A DNA stretch of 64,000 nt, taken from Helicostylum pulchrum. Lineage: Eukaryota > Mucoromycota > Mucoromycetes > Mucorales > Mucoraceae. The position numbers and the translations under genes are program-made. Below, piece by piece: positions 24,637-37,117 of the stretch (positions within the stretch are counted from its first letter, which is position 1; the number at the start of each line of letters is the position of its first letter). Under the pieces are notes generated by a model. It saw only the letters and a program-made list of their open reading frames with translations, had not been told where the DNA came from and made no database searches. Location of the stretch: assembly GCA_025677825.1 (NCBI GenBank), contig JAIXMO010000003.1:962317-1026316 (forward strand), in the 5' to 3' direction.

Positions 24637-24690
24637 GTTTTGCAGAAAAAAAAATAGGGTTGTTTGTGGTTGATATAGAAAAAAATATAT
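22700..24690. other. No confident gene; weak minus-strand fragments
   Basis: Overlapping minus frames at 22813-23088 and 23030-23248 (SSFRNTSHFTKHPGKIVFSV; RDTRLKELRYNADDTELTAE) look partly coding but match nothing I know. They may be the 5' part of the neighbouring transposase-like remnant. From 23.3 to 24.7 kb there is only AT-rich DNA, an ATA microsatellite (24346-24366), a GT tract near 24567 and a T33-type run near 24601. Confidence 0.45.
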
Positions 24691-24693
24691 ATA

Positions 24694-25795
24694 TTATAGC
24701 ATAGAAAGTTGTTCAGCAATAGCGTTTTTGTCAAATCCAGCCTCCATTAAATTCTTTACGAGTTCAGCTTTAGCTTTAACACGCTTTGTCATTTCTTTCT
24801 CAATTAATAACTGATCTCGCTCGATTCGTTTTTCTCGTAAGAATTGCAACATGTCTTGTGAACGCTTCATTCGACCAGCTTCTTTTTCACGTGTTACTTG
24901 AAGTAAAGATTCAGCAAGTATATTATCACGTCTATTGTTGATACTATGATGGTGGTGGTGGTTATTGATGTTATGGTCAATAGAATGTATTGATGTAGGT
25001 GAAGGTAATACACGAGGAAAGGGTCGAATAACTACAGGTGGGTTATGTTGTGGAATAGGTTGTATATTAGTTGGTGCAGAAGGTAATGATTGTGTTGAAT
25101 GTGTTGTGCTGGCTGAATCGGATGCGTTATCAACCGAGCATCGAGCGGTGGGTTGATGAAGTGTACTATCACTTAGACGACGTCTACGTTTAACAGGTGA
25201 AGTTTGTGAATCATCTTCTTCGTCAAAGCCGTACTCTTCTTGTTTTATGTAAAATAAGTCGTCTTCTTCAGTATGCATTATACTGCTAATAGACATTGGC
25301 CATGCAGTACTTCTATTACTATTAAATACTTCATTTAGTGCATCCCAGTAAGGAAATCGTTTTAACAGTTCCTCTGCACATAAAAAAAAAAAGAAATTAG
25401 TTGAGTTTTTTTTTTTTTTTTGGGAGGAAAAATTTACCGTGGATACCGTCTTCACTGGCACCTGTTTCTAATAGTTTTTTACCGTCAATTTCTTTCCATT
25501 CACGAGCTAGACGATAATTGCTTTGTAAAGTTGATATTTTTGAAGCAACGTCTTTAGCTAATCGATGATATATTCCAACTTCTCTCATTTGATCAATGAT
25601 ACTTTCGAGCAGTGATTTCTTTGGTATTCTCTCACAGTCATCACCTTTCCACTTGGCATAGTTTGCTTTTTTTGATAACCAGTTGACGAGTACATCCATA
25701 GAAGATGGTCCACCGTTTACTCCATCTTTTAACCAACTTTTATACGGTTTTTTTCCTTTTGATGTAGTAGAAGTATAAGGTGCCATCATAATCAT
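24694..25795 (-). CDS. Hypothetical nuclear-type protein with SANT/trihelix-like N-terminus and coiled-coil C-terminus
   Basis: Two exons (25795-25438, 25373-24694) encode 345 aa. Residues 10-120 (PYKSWLKDGVNGGPSSMDVL, VNWLSKKANYAKWKGDD, IIDQMREVGIYHRLAKDVAS, LQSNYRLAREWKE) have the spacing of a Myb/SANT-like helical domain. FPYWDALNEVF, a common end of such domains, follows the intron. The middle is acidic then basic (PVKRRRRLSD) and has a His5 run. The last 90 residues are a long charged helix (QDMLQFLREKRIERDQLLIE) plus MEAGFDKNAIAEQLS. The layout suggests a transcription factor or chromatin adaptor (inference); no named orthologue is recognised. Confidence 0.75.
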
Positions 25796-27306
25796 TTATA
25801 CACCGAAAAATAAAAAAATAAGAAAAATAAGAAGAAAAAGGAAAAGGAAAAATAAAAAAAATTTAAATATTATAAATATATATAATAAGCACACCAATCA
25901 TCCGTCGATCTTTTTATTTTATTTTTTCTGCCCTTTATTTTTTTTTTCTTGTTCACTCTCACAAAATGATCGGCCTTTCTACTACTTTTTTTATTGGTTC
26001 CTTTCTTTTTTTTTTGGTGGTTTTTTTTTTTACTTTGCCTTTAAGCAGATAAAACACTATAATTTATATTTGCAGTGATTCTTTTTTTATTTTAATTAGC
26101 AGCCTTTTTTTTATATATATATAAACATAGACTAGATTTAGTACAGAGAAAAGAGAAAGTTATTTATAATGTAAATGAAATCTAAAAAAACTATATCGGA
26201 GTTCCGTTTTTTCTGTTGAATTTTATGTCGATCTCTTTTTCATAAAAGAAAAAAACATAATTCAAAAAAAAAAAAATAGTCTAGAACAGCCCTTTTTTTT
26301 AGTTTTATAATTATAAATCAGTATGATTAAAATGCTGTATTATTTTTTGTTAGTAATTTTATTGTAAATTAACAGCGTATCAGAAACTATTAAGTAAGAA
26401 TGATGATAAATTACTACTGTAAAAAAAAAAGTAGCTTCTTTTTTTTTTGTATAAAATAAATTACGCTAACCGAATCTGTTATTTCTCTGTATCACAAAAA
26501 AAACGAGCTATTTTACTTTTCGTTTTTTTTAGCAGCAAGCAAGCAAGAACAACAAAATTCCTAAAAAAAGGAACAAAACAGAATGTGTATAGATTCGTGT
26601 TTTTGAGCTGAAATAAAACATGCAAAAAAAAAGCTTAATATTTTCAATCAAAAAAAAAAAAAAGGCCAAGTCTAACTAAAAATAAAATTTCTCATGTATT
26701 GTTTTGTTATGTCAATGCGTTCTTGGGCGTAAATTAAAAAAAAAAAAAACTCCAATGGAGATCAGCTTTTTATTTTATTTACTTTTTAGGACGGTTCCTT
26801 TTCAATCAAAAAGAAATGGTTTTTTTTTTTTTTTTTGTACGCAGACAATTGTGTATATTTAATAAATGATATACGTTTAAATCAAAATATTAAAATGTAA
26901 GCCTCCTTCATTTCTTTCCTTTTTTTTCTTCTTAAAAACCAAGGCTTATCCGAACAGCTTCTTTTTTTTTTCTGCTTGGCAGTAGTAAGTAGTGCAACTG
27001 TAGCATTTTTCTCCTTGAACAAAATAATATTTGATCACATGCATAAAAAAAAAAAGTAAAACGTTCATACATCAAAAAAATCGGTATCTTAAAATCAGAT
27101 GGCTATTCGGATATACATGTAACAAATAAACAAATTCAGCCTTGATTTCAAAAAGTGTAGAAAAATGATTTTCTAAACAAAAAAGAAAAATGATATATTT
27201 CTGTGTGAAGTTTTTTTTTTTTTCAGTTGTATCAATTTATAATAATAATCAGCTACAATAAAAAAAAAACCTCCTTTTCTTCTTCCTTTGGTAGTGTATC
27301 TCTATT
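25796..27306. other. AT-rich divergent intergenic region
   Basis: 1.5 kb without coding features and with very many A8-A15/T8-T15 tracts. A short pyrimidine-rich segment precedes the ATG at 27307. Confidence 0.55.
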
Positions 27307-28456
27307 ATGGAAAGAAAGTTAGAGGGACTTATTAATTCAATTACAAAGATCCTTACAATACAAATACGAAGGAAACCTACCATGCAAGCCACTACTACCA
27401 CTACTACTACTACTACTACGAATCAACTAGCAGTAAATGATTTAGAGCCTACTAACCGTACTAGTCCTAGTCCTAGTACTACGCCTAATAATAACAAGCG
27501 AAAGCGAGCTTCTTTTGAATGCGTTATATGCTTGGGTGATTATAAATCCAATATCCCTCATGGTACTGAAAATTGTAACCATAAAGCGTGCAGAGAATGC
27601 GTCCGCAAGTATTTTAGAAGCACTTTAAGAGATGATCGATATCAGTCCTATGAACATATACAGTGTCCGAGTCATAACTGCTCTCAGTACTTTGTAGCAA
27701 ATGATTCTCTTCGTCGTTTCTTTTCCAAAAATGAAACTATAAAATGGTGGGATTCTGCTATTAAAAAGACTTGCATTACTAATAAGGTAAATTTTACTGT
27801 TTTATATGAAGCTATTTTAGAACTAATAGAAAAAAAAAATAGGTTACTTGTCCCTTGTCTGGTTGCCGTGCGATATTTGAAGTAGATGAAAAAAATTTAA
27901 AGCAGTGTACATTTACTGTATGCTACGAGTGTAGGCGGGGTTTTTGCAGCGCCTGTCAGAAATCATGGCATCCTGGTATTAATCAATTTTTTTTTTTGTA
28001 GAACAGTTAATTTCGTATTCCACTTTGTAATTTTTTTTTTTTTTTAAATAGGAGAAGTAAGAATAGTAAATGACGAAGCAGAGCTTAAAAATACTTTAAA
28101 GGAAGCAGAAAAAAATAACTGGTGTTGTTGTCCCAAGTGCCATACAATTGTGGAAAAAATGGTAAGCAAACAAAAAAGTATACATATAAAAAAAAAAAAG
28201 GTACAAGAACTGATACATTACGTAATATATTAGGGCGGTTGCTCTACTATGAAATGTTCATGTGGAACTTATTTGTAAGACCCTTTTTTTTTATATTCTT
28301 GTTCAATTTGTAATCTCTATATATTTTTTCAGTTGTTATCGCTGTGGTGGAAGATCCGATTACCATTACTGTCTTAACAAATGTCAAAACTTGTCTCCAG
28401 AAGGCTTGAAAGCAATCCGCAGTTCCATGTTTACTCCAAAGAAACCTCGAGTTTAA
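27307..28456 (+). CDS. RBR-type E3 ubiquitin ligase
   Basis: RING-between-RING ligase that passes ubiquitin through a thioester. Five exons (27307-27786, 27843-27975, 28052-28161, 28234-28274, 28333-28456) give 295 aa. Residues 29-38 are a Thr run encoded by an ACT repeat. RING1 starts at CVICLGD (Cys72, Cys75) with CNHKACREC. The IBR has CPLSGC...CTFTVCYECRRGFCSAC. RING2 reads CCPKCHTIVEKMGGCSTMKC then CGTYFCYRCG. Cys244 in GGCSTMKC occupies the catalytic position of Parkin/HOIP. The domain order and cysteine spacing are complete, so the enzyme looks active. An alternative start is Met26. Substrate unknown. Confidence 0.92.
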
Positions 28457-28723
28457 AATAAAAAAAAACTTTTTTTTTTCTGAACCTGTTTTTTAAACTA
28501 TTAAAACACCGAATTTCGTCGCTTATCGATATCCCAAACACAGGGTAGAGAAATATAAAAAATCCTTTTTTCTCTCTTTTTCTGTATTTTTCTTTACTTT
28601 TTTTTATTTTTCCTTTTCTTTATTTCATATACATATACCTTTTTTTTATAAAAAGAAAAAAAGAAAAACAGTTAAATAAGATATATATTATACGGCAAAA
28701 AGAAAAGAAAATCACTGCTAGAA

Positions 28724-29429
28724 ATGACAAATAAACCAAATAATTTGACAGCATCAGATCATACCAACAACAATAGTAAAGTGGATAAATTACCTCCACC
28801 TTCGGCTTTATTTGATCCAAATTACTTTTATAATGGTCAAAGCCCAGTGATGATGAACGAACCAGTGTCTCCAAGACAAGTCTATATCCTACCACCACCT
28901 TCTTCATTACCAGGCTACCATTTACCTCCACCTACCAATGCACCCTTCTACTACCAACAACCTCAAACCGACTACCCTCAATATTATTATCCAAGCCCTG
29001 TAAATACGTCTGGTCAAAAGAGAGAATCGTCCACTTCGATCATGAACAATAAAAAAAGATATAAAAAGACTTGTGCAAACGATGATATTTCAGCTGCCGC
29101 TGCTACCTTGGCTTCTTTTGCTTCTTCCAATGATGATGAAGAAGAAGAAGATATCAAGGATCAAGTCGTCATTGTTTCGAAAAAGAAGAGACCTTATAAT
29201 AAAAAGTTTAAAGAAGATAATCTTTTAAAACAACAAGAAAATCAAGTATTAGAGGTAAAGTATTATTTTTTTTTTAGCTTCGAAAAAAAGAAAATTTTTT
29301 TGTATAAATATAAACTGAAACTGAATCCAATAAAATCTTTTTTTTTTTTTTTTTTTTTTTAAATAGGCTGCAAGAATTCTAATGGATATTTCAAGATGCG
29401 TAGTACAACAAGTTCGTGTGGCTCACTAA
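28724..29429 (+). CDS. Hypothetical Pro/Tyr-rich low-complexity protein
   Basis: Two exons (28724-29254, 29367-29429) give 197 aa. The N-terminal half is rich in P, Y, Q and N (LPPPSALFDPNYF, YQQPQTDYPQYYYP), followed by a basic KRYKKT stretch and an acidic run (DDEEEEDIKD). KKKRPYNKKFKED has the look of a nuclear localisation signal. The short second exon adds AARILMDISRCVVQQVRVAH. No domain recognised; the composition suggests an intrinsically disordered nuclear protein. Confidence 0.65.
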
Positions 29430-29719
29430 TATATATATAAAAAAAAGCATTAGTAAAAAAAAAACAATTGTAAATATCTTTTTTTTTTTTTTTACAAAAA
29501 AGAAAAAATAACTCAAAATAAAAATGTAAAATATCATAACCCCCAACATAACCAAAAAATCGGGACAAAAACCAATATAACGAAAAGCGGATAATTCTTT
29601 TTTTTTTGACATAAGTCTCCGTCTTTGTTTGTTTCCGATAATAAAGGGGCATTTAATAACATTTTTTTTTACTTGTAAAACAATTTTCTTCTTTTTTAAC
29701 CTTTTAATTCTCTCTCGAA

Positions 29720-31747
29720 ATGCACTGGTTATCTTATGCAGTGGGACTAATATCCTGCTTAAAACTAACACATGCTGCCAATCCGTTACCTGGTAGCCCG
29801 CTGATGCACCCACCGATCGGTCCCTTAAAGGGTCCGTATGTAGCTCCTACCACCCCCAAATACGATTATGCAGAAGTACTTCATAAGAGTTACTTATTTT
29901 ACCACTCTCAAAAATCCGGTTATTTACCCTACCAACGACTTGCCTGGCGATCGGATTCTTGTAAAGTGTGTGTAGGAGACTTTGGTGAGGACTTGTCTCG
30001 TGGTTGGTATGAAGCCGCCAATACAATGAAGTGGGGGTTACCCTTAGGCTGGACCGTCACTCAATTAGCTTTTAATATCATGATGTTTGAAGATTCTATG
30101 AACTCTGTAGATGAATTAGCTGAAGGTCTTGAACTACTTAAATGGGGAGGAGGTAAAAAAAAAAAACATTTAAGCATAATTTTTTGCTAAAACCCGGGAA
30201 TTTTTTTTTTAGATTATATTATGAATGCACATTATAATGATACGTATATTGTTGGCCAGTTAGGTACTTCGGCCATCGGCCCTATTTCCAAACAAGTGGA
30301 ACTCGACGTAGATTTCAATTACTGGGGTCCACCGGAAGAATACGAAGAATGGGTACCCACCGGTCTACCGCACAAAGCGTACTACATATCACCCGAGAAC
30401 CCTTCATCTGAAATCATTGGTGAATACAGTGCTGCTTTAGCCGCTATCTCTGTTACCTGGCGTAAGCATAACGAAACCTACGCCGATCTCTTGGTCGACC
30501 ACGCCAAGCGACTCTATACATTTGCTACTGACAACCCAGGTAGTTATGTCACGTCACGTCAAAACGCATTCATGTGGGCTGCGTTCTGGTACCCGTCTAC
30601 ACGGTACGAAGATGAATTGGCTTGGGCCGCAGCTTGGCTATACGCAGCTACCAAGGAGGAGTTTTATTTAGAAGAAGCTAAAAAATGGTACAATATGTCT
30701 TCGGATTCATGGACGGAGTACTCGTGGGATGAAAAGGGTGGCGGGCTTCATGTTTTACTGTACGCTATTACAAAGGACGCGCAGTTCTATAAGAATGCAT
30801 TAGATTATTTCGGTCAGTTCTTGCCTGGGCCCAAACAGCTGGTCAAGTATACGCCGCGTGGGTTAGCTTATATCGAACATTGGGGGTCCGTCGGGTACTC
30901 TGGAAACGTGGCATTTTTAATGATGGCATTTGCAAAATCCATTGGGTACGAAACAGATGAATCGAAAGCGATGACGACGTTTGCGGTGCAGCAGATTAAT
31001 TATGCGTTAGGAGATTATGGGTACAGTTGGGTGGTCGGGTTCGGAGATAATTATCCTTCGAAGCCGTATCATAAATCATCGTACAATTCGTATATTGATT
31101 ACCCGATGCGTGGGCAGTTCCAAGATAAAGTAGAAGACGACTTTTCTCAATCCAAGACTAATCAACGGTTTATTCTGTACGGTGCTGTGGAGGGTGGTCC
31201 AAATATCGATGATACGTGGTACGATGATCGGTCAAATTATGAATACTCGGAAGTCACACAGGATTATAATTCGGCTTGGTCTGGCGCTATTGCTGGACTA
31301 ATCGATTTCTATGGTTCTTCCAATTTCGAACCTTATACGGATTGTGGTTTGGATTTAGGGTGGACTCACCCCAACGCTTCAGAGCCACCTGCTTGGCCAG
31401 AGGATGATTGTTATCATACGTGTAATAAGGGGTGTCCTCGTGGAGAGATGAAGTCGTCGTACTCTTGGAAACTGCTAACTGAACCTCAAGATACAATCTA
31501 CAAACAATTAGAGGTGCTTTACCCAGGTAATGGGTTGGCAAAGGCTGCGGCTTTAGAAGGAAAGTCATTAGAAGATATGAAGATAATGGGTATCTCTACA
31601 GATTCTATCAAGAGTGAAATTGATAAATCGAAATCTGAGGAAGCTTCCGATTCAAAACAAAGTAACGCCAAACGTATGACCACCACTACTTTATTTGTTT
31701 CTTCCAGCGTTATGATTACATTTATGTTGACCTGGGTTTCTTTATAA
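29720..31747 (+). CDS. Secreted, probably GPI-anchored glycoside hydrolase family 9-like protein
   Basis: Two exons (29720-30152, 30213-31747) give 655 aa. Residues 1-19 form a signal peptide, and the C-terminus (TTTTLFVSSSVMITFMLTW) is a GPI-type hydrophobic tail. The GH9 (alpha/alpha)6 fold is evident from WYEAANTMKWGLPLGWTVTQ, QQINYALGDYGYSWVVGFG, KPYHKSS and SEVTQDYNSAWSGAIAG. The general-acid Glu of the family is kept (about residue 491). However, the nucleophile-activating Asp pair of the DAGD motif is replaced by Glu98 and Asn101 (EAAN). The enzyme may be inactive, altered in substrate, or use another base. A Cys-rich patch (CYHTCNKGCP) precedes the tail. GC content and codon use are higher than in the flanks. 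Confidence 0.88.
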
Positions 31748-31826
31748 CAATAATAATAATAAAAAAATATATATATATCTTTCTCTTTTTTTTTTTTTTT
31801 TATTAAGTGTCAAAAAAAAAAAAATT

Positions 31827-33981
31827 CTAATGTTTTTTACCTCTTCTCTTTCTTTGACTTTTATTATTAATCACAATATGATCAGCCCACTCATTAGCTT
31901 CATTTAGCAACTCTTCTTCTCTAGTAGAAACTTTTGTAGTGCCCCAAACAGTTTTAGGTGAAGCAGATTGAGAAGAAGATGCTTGATGACTCGGGGTAAT
32001 AGAAGCAGATTCGCTTAAGGCTAACGATAACTGATCTTCACATTCTTGTTCTGTCATGGCAGGTTGATACATTGAAAAGAACGGATCGCTTTCCAACAGC
32101 TTTCGTTCGGTTTCTCGTTCTTTTTCTGCATGTAATTTATGTTTGGTCTCTGATTGTTTTTTCTTTTGGTCTTCACGTCTTTCTTTATCTTTTCTTTTTT
32201 TCACTCGAGCAGAAAGTTCCTCTATTCAAAATAATTATCGTTAGTAATAAACCCAGAAAAAAGAGAGTTTTTTTTTTGTTACGTTGGAATACTGCAACTG
32301 TTTCAGAAGAAACAATTTCGTTTACATTAATTTCTAAAAATGTAACGTCACAAGCAAGAGGTAAATGGCCCAAGTATTTACACTTCTTTCGAAGGTCTTC
32401 GGTTAACGTAGATTCTTCTACACTGGTTGCTTGTACTTGAAGTGTACGAGGAAAATTTTCGTACTCTTTAAACTCATGTTTCAAAATTCGGATATCTAAC
32501 GGATGTAAATAAACGTGTTGACCATCCACAGCTTGATAAAAATAAAAATCCGTCGCTGGTTTATTATCATGAGCTGACATTGGATTGCGTCGATGTTGTT
32601 GTGTTGGTTCCTCTACTCCAGCTTGATGTGATTGATACTGACGATACGCCTCAGGTACATCTTGTTTATTTTCTTGTTCTGGTACCACACGTGCACTTAA
32701 TTTACCACTTCGCTTCGAATACTTTGCAACTGCTTCAAACATCATATCCCAAGTTTGAATAGCCAATTTAACGTCCTTCGATTGTTGCTGCCCTTTAAAA
32801 AGTTTAATCTTTTCATTCGCCAGTTTTTCACTTGCCTCAATATACGCAATTTCGTCTACTGATCCCCACCCTTTTGCATCGGATAAAGCTTCGACCAACT
32901 CTAAACAATCGCGTCTATACTCTGCCTCTAAATAATCAGGACTGGCCAACATAAATCTAGCAAACTCCATCGCACTAGGCATAAAGTGCCAAGGGATCAA
33001 GGGCATATCGGGTTTAATATAATTATAAATGACATTGCTTGGTAATGGCCAAGTATCTGATACGGGGAATGCCAAGGTTGAATGATGTGCACGCTGAATT
33101 AATACCATGTCGATTCGATCACCTTCAGTTACGCCACATCCTAAAGTTGCTTTACCAACAGTGGCGGTACGATGATCAGCAACAGCATAAGGTTTCATAA
33201 TGCGAACGGGTTTTAAATCTGCTTGGTAAATGGAGTCCCAGCATATAGGACATTTACGCCATAATCGTTTGGTGTTTTCTCGTAGTGCCAGGTAATGTAA
33301 AATACAAGGTAGACAGTAGATGTGTCCACATTTCGTTACACGAGCTGCGTTGGGTGGTGATAAACAAATAGGGCACAGTTGACTTTCCGAGGATGAAATA
33401 AGCTAAGAGATCCTTTTTTTTTAATAAATATTTTTACTTTTTTTCTTGTTTTTTTTTTACCACTTGTTCAATAGTATCCCAATCAAAATTAATATCTGGA
33501 TCTGCCAACTGATACATGTAATTCCCTGTAGCGTTCAACATAAATCGAAAACTAAACTCTCAAAAAAGATTAGCAAATTACTATTATTATTATTTTTAAA
33601 AAAAATTGTGTGTTTACTTTGCATTAATAAATCTTTCTTTATTAAATGGTTGATACGACGCAGTTTTGGTTTTACGATAAGTAGGCGTAGGTGACTCTTG
33701 TCTTTGAGGAAAAGAAAATCCCAGCAAATGATTCATCGAAACACCACGACCTTTCTTATCGCTTGTCCCTTCTTGAACTACTGGTACCGACTCATTTTTA
33801 ACCTTATTTCGCTTTTTTTCTAAAATTTTCCACATATATCAAGATTTGCTTTTTTTTAAAAATATTTTTTTTTTTTTTTTGTATATTTACGTTGACGTTT
33901 CTTTTGGTTATTATTATTGCGGGATCCACTATTACCTCCATTACTACCTGGAGGTACAAAACTGGGTGCTTTGGCGTTCAT
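31827..33981 (-). CDS. RING-finger protein of the RNF10/Mag2 family
   Basis: E3 ligase family that acts on stalled 40S ribosomes in yeast and mammals. Five exons (33981-33891, 33819-33618, 33551-33461, 33402-32283, 32221-31827) give 632 aa. The RING at about residues 135-185 reads CPICLSPPNAARVTKCGHIY and CLPCILHYLALRENTKRLWR then KCPICWD. The family-specific DFYFYQAVDGQHVYLHPLDI and LACDVTFLEINV blocks follow. The C-terminus is a long basic helix (KKRKDKERREDQKKKQSETK) and an acidic tail. The N-terminal exon is Asn/Gly-rich. All splice phases agree. Confidence 0.9.
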
Positions 33982-34461
33982 GATAATAGGTATATATATA
34001 AAAGTTTCAAAAAAAAAAAAAAAAAAGTCTATGAATGCATAAAAAAAAAAATATAAAAAAAAAGTGTCTATGTATTGAAAGCAGTAGAGAAAGAAAAAAT
34101 TTTCTTGTAAAAAAAAATGCATTCGCTCTTTTCTGGAACTGAACAAACTTCCTTATTTCGCCGCAAAATAAGAAAAATGATGATGTCAGCTTAATACTTG
34201 ATGTCGCATTCAAAAATGCTAAAATTGATATATGCCGAGTTAACATCTGTTAAAAAAACTAATGCTACGATCGACCCAGTCTTGATAATTATCTCAAAGA
34301 ATTTGAGTACTAGAGTCACCAATATGCTGTACTAATTTGAAGTAGAAAGACCGGGCTCTCTTTTAACTAAACCTTTTAATTTTGAAAAGCATTCCTCTAG
34401 AAAGGACTATATGCTGGTAAAAAATAAACTTTATGTTTTACTTCAAGTTTAAAAAAATCTT

Positions 34462-34695
34462 TCACAAGGTTAAAGGTGTGGATAGTGGCATTGCCCAATA
34501 TGAAGTAGTGTGCTCTTCTTTGAGCTTTACACTTGCTGGTATTCTTCCACCTCTAGGCAAATTTTCTAACGTTCCTCTTTCAAGATATCGCTCAATAATA
34601 CAGTTGACAATGGACCAGTTTAAATCAAATAACTTTGCAATACTTGATTTACTTTCATCTTCATCCAAAAATTTGTTGGCGGTTAATTGCTTCAT
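34462..34695 (-). mobile_element. Tc1-type helix-turn-helix fragment
   Basis: The minus frame reads DEDESKSSIAKLFDLNWSIV, then IERYLERGTLENLPRGGRIP. This is the trihelical HTH plus the linker with an (R/G)GR motif seen at the N-terminus of Tc1/pogo transposases. No catalytic domain or inverted repeats were found around it. It directly follows the decayed gene at 34692-35960, so it may be its 3' neighbour or a nested relic. Confidence 0.5.
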
Positions 34696-35960
34696 GCAGA
34701 ATAAGCTATTTTGTATTTACCCATAATTAACAAGCTCGAAATCGTGATATCGTTCACTTTAAAGGGGACAACCTTCACCATACTGTTGAACATATCCTTC
34801 ATAATGATGGGAATTTTAAACATTCCGTCCGAGAGCTTCTTTGTGCTATCATTATATCTACCACATTCCATACACCCAAATTCATTTTGTTGAAGTTTAT
34901 AAACCATGTCAACCTTTCTCCTCGTTATCTTTCTTTGTGTCTGTTCAATGTTTGCAATTGTTCGCTCATGTACAATTTGATAGTTTCTAAGACTGCTGAC
35001 TATGCCCATTCCAATTTTGAGACCTTCGCAGGATGAAAGACATCAGCTTTTACTTTTTTATATGTGGCATATAAATCATTGGGTGCATTGTTACTAATAA
35101 AGAATTGAAGTACTCGTCCAAGTCATTTGACAACGTAGGTAATTTCTTCAGTTGAAATCGCTTAATTTCATCAAGATCCTTCTTTAAGAATACATCCTCC
35201 CAACATTTATCTACACAGTCAAGTATCAAAGAATGACACGGACTATAGAATTGATTAACTAGAATAAAATAAAAGAAAATAAAGGGGGGGGAGGGAGGGT
35301 AGATACTTACTGTTCGTAGGCGCAATTTAAAGCGATTTTTTCCGTTTTCTTTTCAACTATGGTACCCGACAACAATTTTTATAAACTTCTGCTATGGCTA
35401 TTTTTACATCGGGTGTCAAGAGAGCCTGCTTCATCATACTACTAGGTAAAGTTACGCCTGAGCTTGAGCATGAAGTAAAGACCGGCATATAACTTGAAGA
35501 AGTAGACCTTGTTTCAACACTAGCAGTATCACGTAAATCTGGAGGGCTACTTTGAATATATAATCCTAAATCCTTGTCTTGGATTAGGCCAAATATATTT
35601 TCCCAATTTACTTTGCTTCTTTTCTAAATAAGGAAAAAAATAAGTACGACGTTAACAGTGGTCAAGCAAACTTACAAATGGAAAATTTAATTCCTGAAGA
35701 GTTCTACAGATTCTTCGTATCTAAACATATTTATAGGTAAAAAAGAGAGGTATTATCGTACGATTCAACAATGATAGGAGTAAATCGTTGAGATAAGCTG
35801 CTCACAGAGAGTGTTAGGTTGGCAGCTTCTATAGCAGTAACAGCTAAACACAAGTCGAACGAATTTAGTATTGTGTTTTAGCTATTAATCTAACATTTAC
35901 CTTCTTTGTACTTTGGATCAATGTCTTCAGTTGAACTACTCATTCTTACAACGAGAGAAT
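34692..35960 (-). pseudogene. Decayed multi-exon gene of a Mucorales-expanded family
   Basis: Exon-like blocks in order: MSSSTEDIDPKYKEG (start near 35951, donor GTAAAT), a VTAIEAANLTLSVSSLSQRF / PIIVESYDNTS block, TKNLRTLQELNFPF, then VNWENIFGLIQDKDLGLYIQ. Next comes EVYK, a break, LLSGTIVEKKTEKIALNCAY, an intron, and SLILDCVDKCWEDVF. The end is RKITRRKVDMVYKLQQNEFG, CMECGRYNDSTKKLSDG, FKIPIIMKDMF. I recall this order from uncharacterised multicopy Mucorales proteins. The frame is lost at an A5 run near 35380, where one more A restores it, and in the block between 35050 and 35009 (a stop). Several splice sites remain good, so decay is recent. Confidence 0.65.
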
Positions 35961-37117
35961 GATAAAGCTGCGCGTGCTTTTTTTTTTTATTGAGATACAT
36001 TTTTTTGGGGAAATTTTGATCAATTTACCGCTTTGTCCTTGGTCTGTGAAATAAAAGGTCCATTATTTATGAAACACATTCGACAAGGAGATTGCCAGAG
36101 TCCTGATTTTATAAAACTTTGCAATTTGATGAAGGGTGTGTTAGATTGAATGGATATGATTGATAACAATGTTTTTTTTCGTCTGCGCGTTGAAGGTAAT
36201 GAACAACTTTCAAGAGTATGATACTTACATGCAAATTCTGACTTTGTTTTTACAGGCTATCACACCAAGTTATTTTCAATGGATCTGAAGGTTTATATTT
36301 CCTGGAACACGAAAAAATGTTTAGCCAATAACTTTTCAAGTCTTTTTAGTCTGTTACTTACCACCGGTGAAAAAAGACTTTTTTAAAGGACGTGATAAAT
36401 AAGGATGATAAAATAGGGAGGAATCACTTTACTAATCGTGGTGTAATTATACTATCATAATACTCGTATTTACATCTATGTTAATTAATTATTGTACGTA
36501 GGTGTACTTGTAATCCCAATTTGATTCACACAAGTTTTCTTTTTAAGCGGATAAAACGAAATTGAACGAGTAAATAAATCATGCAGCGATAATTTTATCA
36601 AATAACAGCCAAACGCGAAATGAACAAGTGTTAACCATCATTTTTCGGCTAAACGTTTTTTCGTATACCAGGAAATATAAAGAATCAATTTGGTCTGCTT
36701 TCGCTCGCCTTAGAAGTAAATAACTGAATAGTTTTTTTAAAATCCTTGTGTTACCATGAGTCAGAATAGCGTAAAAAATAAAGGGCAAAAATGGATTGGC
36801 ACTCGGTGATTAGCTCGGTCTTAAATGCAATAGACCGATCATGCTAGTTTTTCTTTTCAAGAAAATAAAGTATACAATTTGACAGCTGCAAAAAAAAAAC
36901 CTAAAACTATTCAATTAAATAAATCAATTGCATGAAACGTAAAGACATGTTTGATTTAACTGCTTGTTTATAGGTTGGAGTGACTTGAAGATACATCACG
37001 TGTAATGACTCATTTTTCTAAACCAACAAAGCATATTAAAAGAGTTGGTTATCAGTTTTTTTTATCTGAGTTAAAGCCATCTTTCTTTCTCTTTTCCCTC
37101 TTTTTCCCCTAAAAAAA
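35961..37117. other. Spacer with no recognised gene
   Basis: Mixed sequence with stops in all frames. The 69-codon minus frame at 36579-36788 matches nothing known to me. The last 60 bp before the next ATG are C/T-rich, a likely core promoter. Confidence 0.45.

Noticed and set aside
36818..36850. GCTCGGTCTTAA...AGACCGA palindrome looked tRNA-like
   Set aside because: No acceptor stem, no T-loop GTTCRA box and no CCA-side pairing; only a small hairpin.
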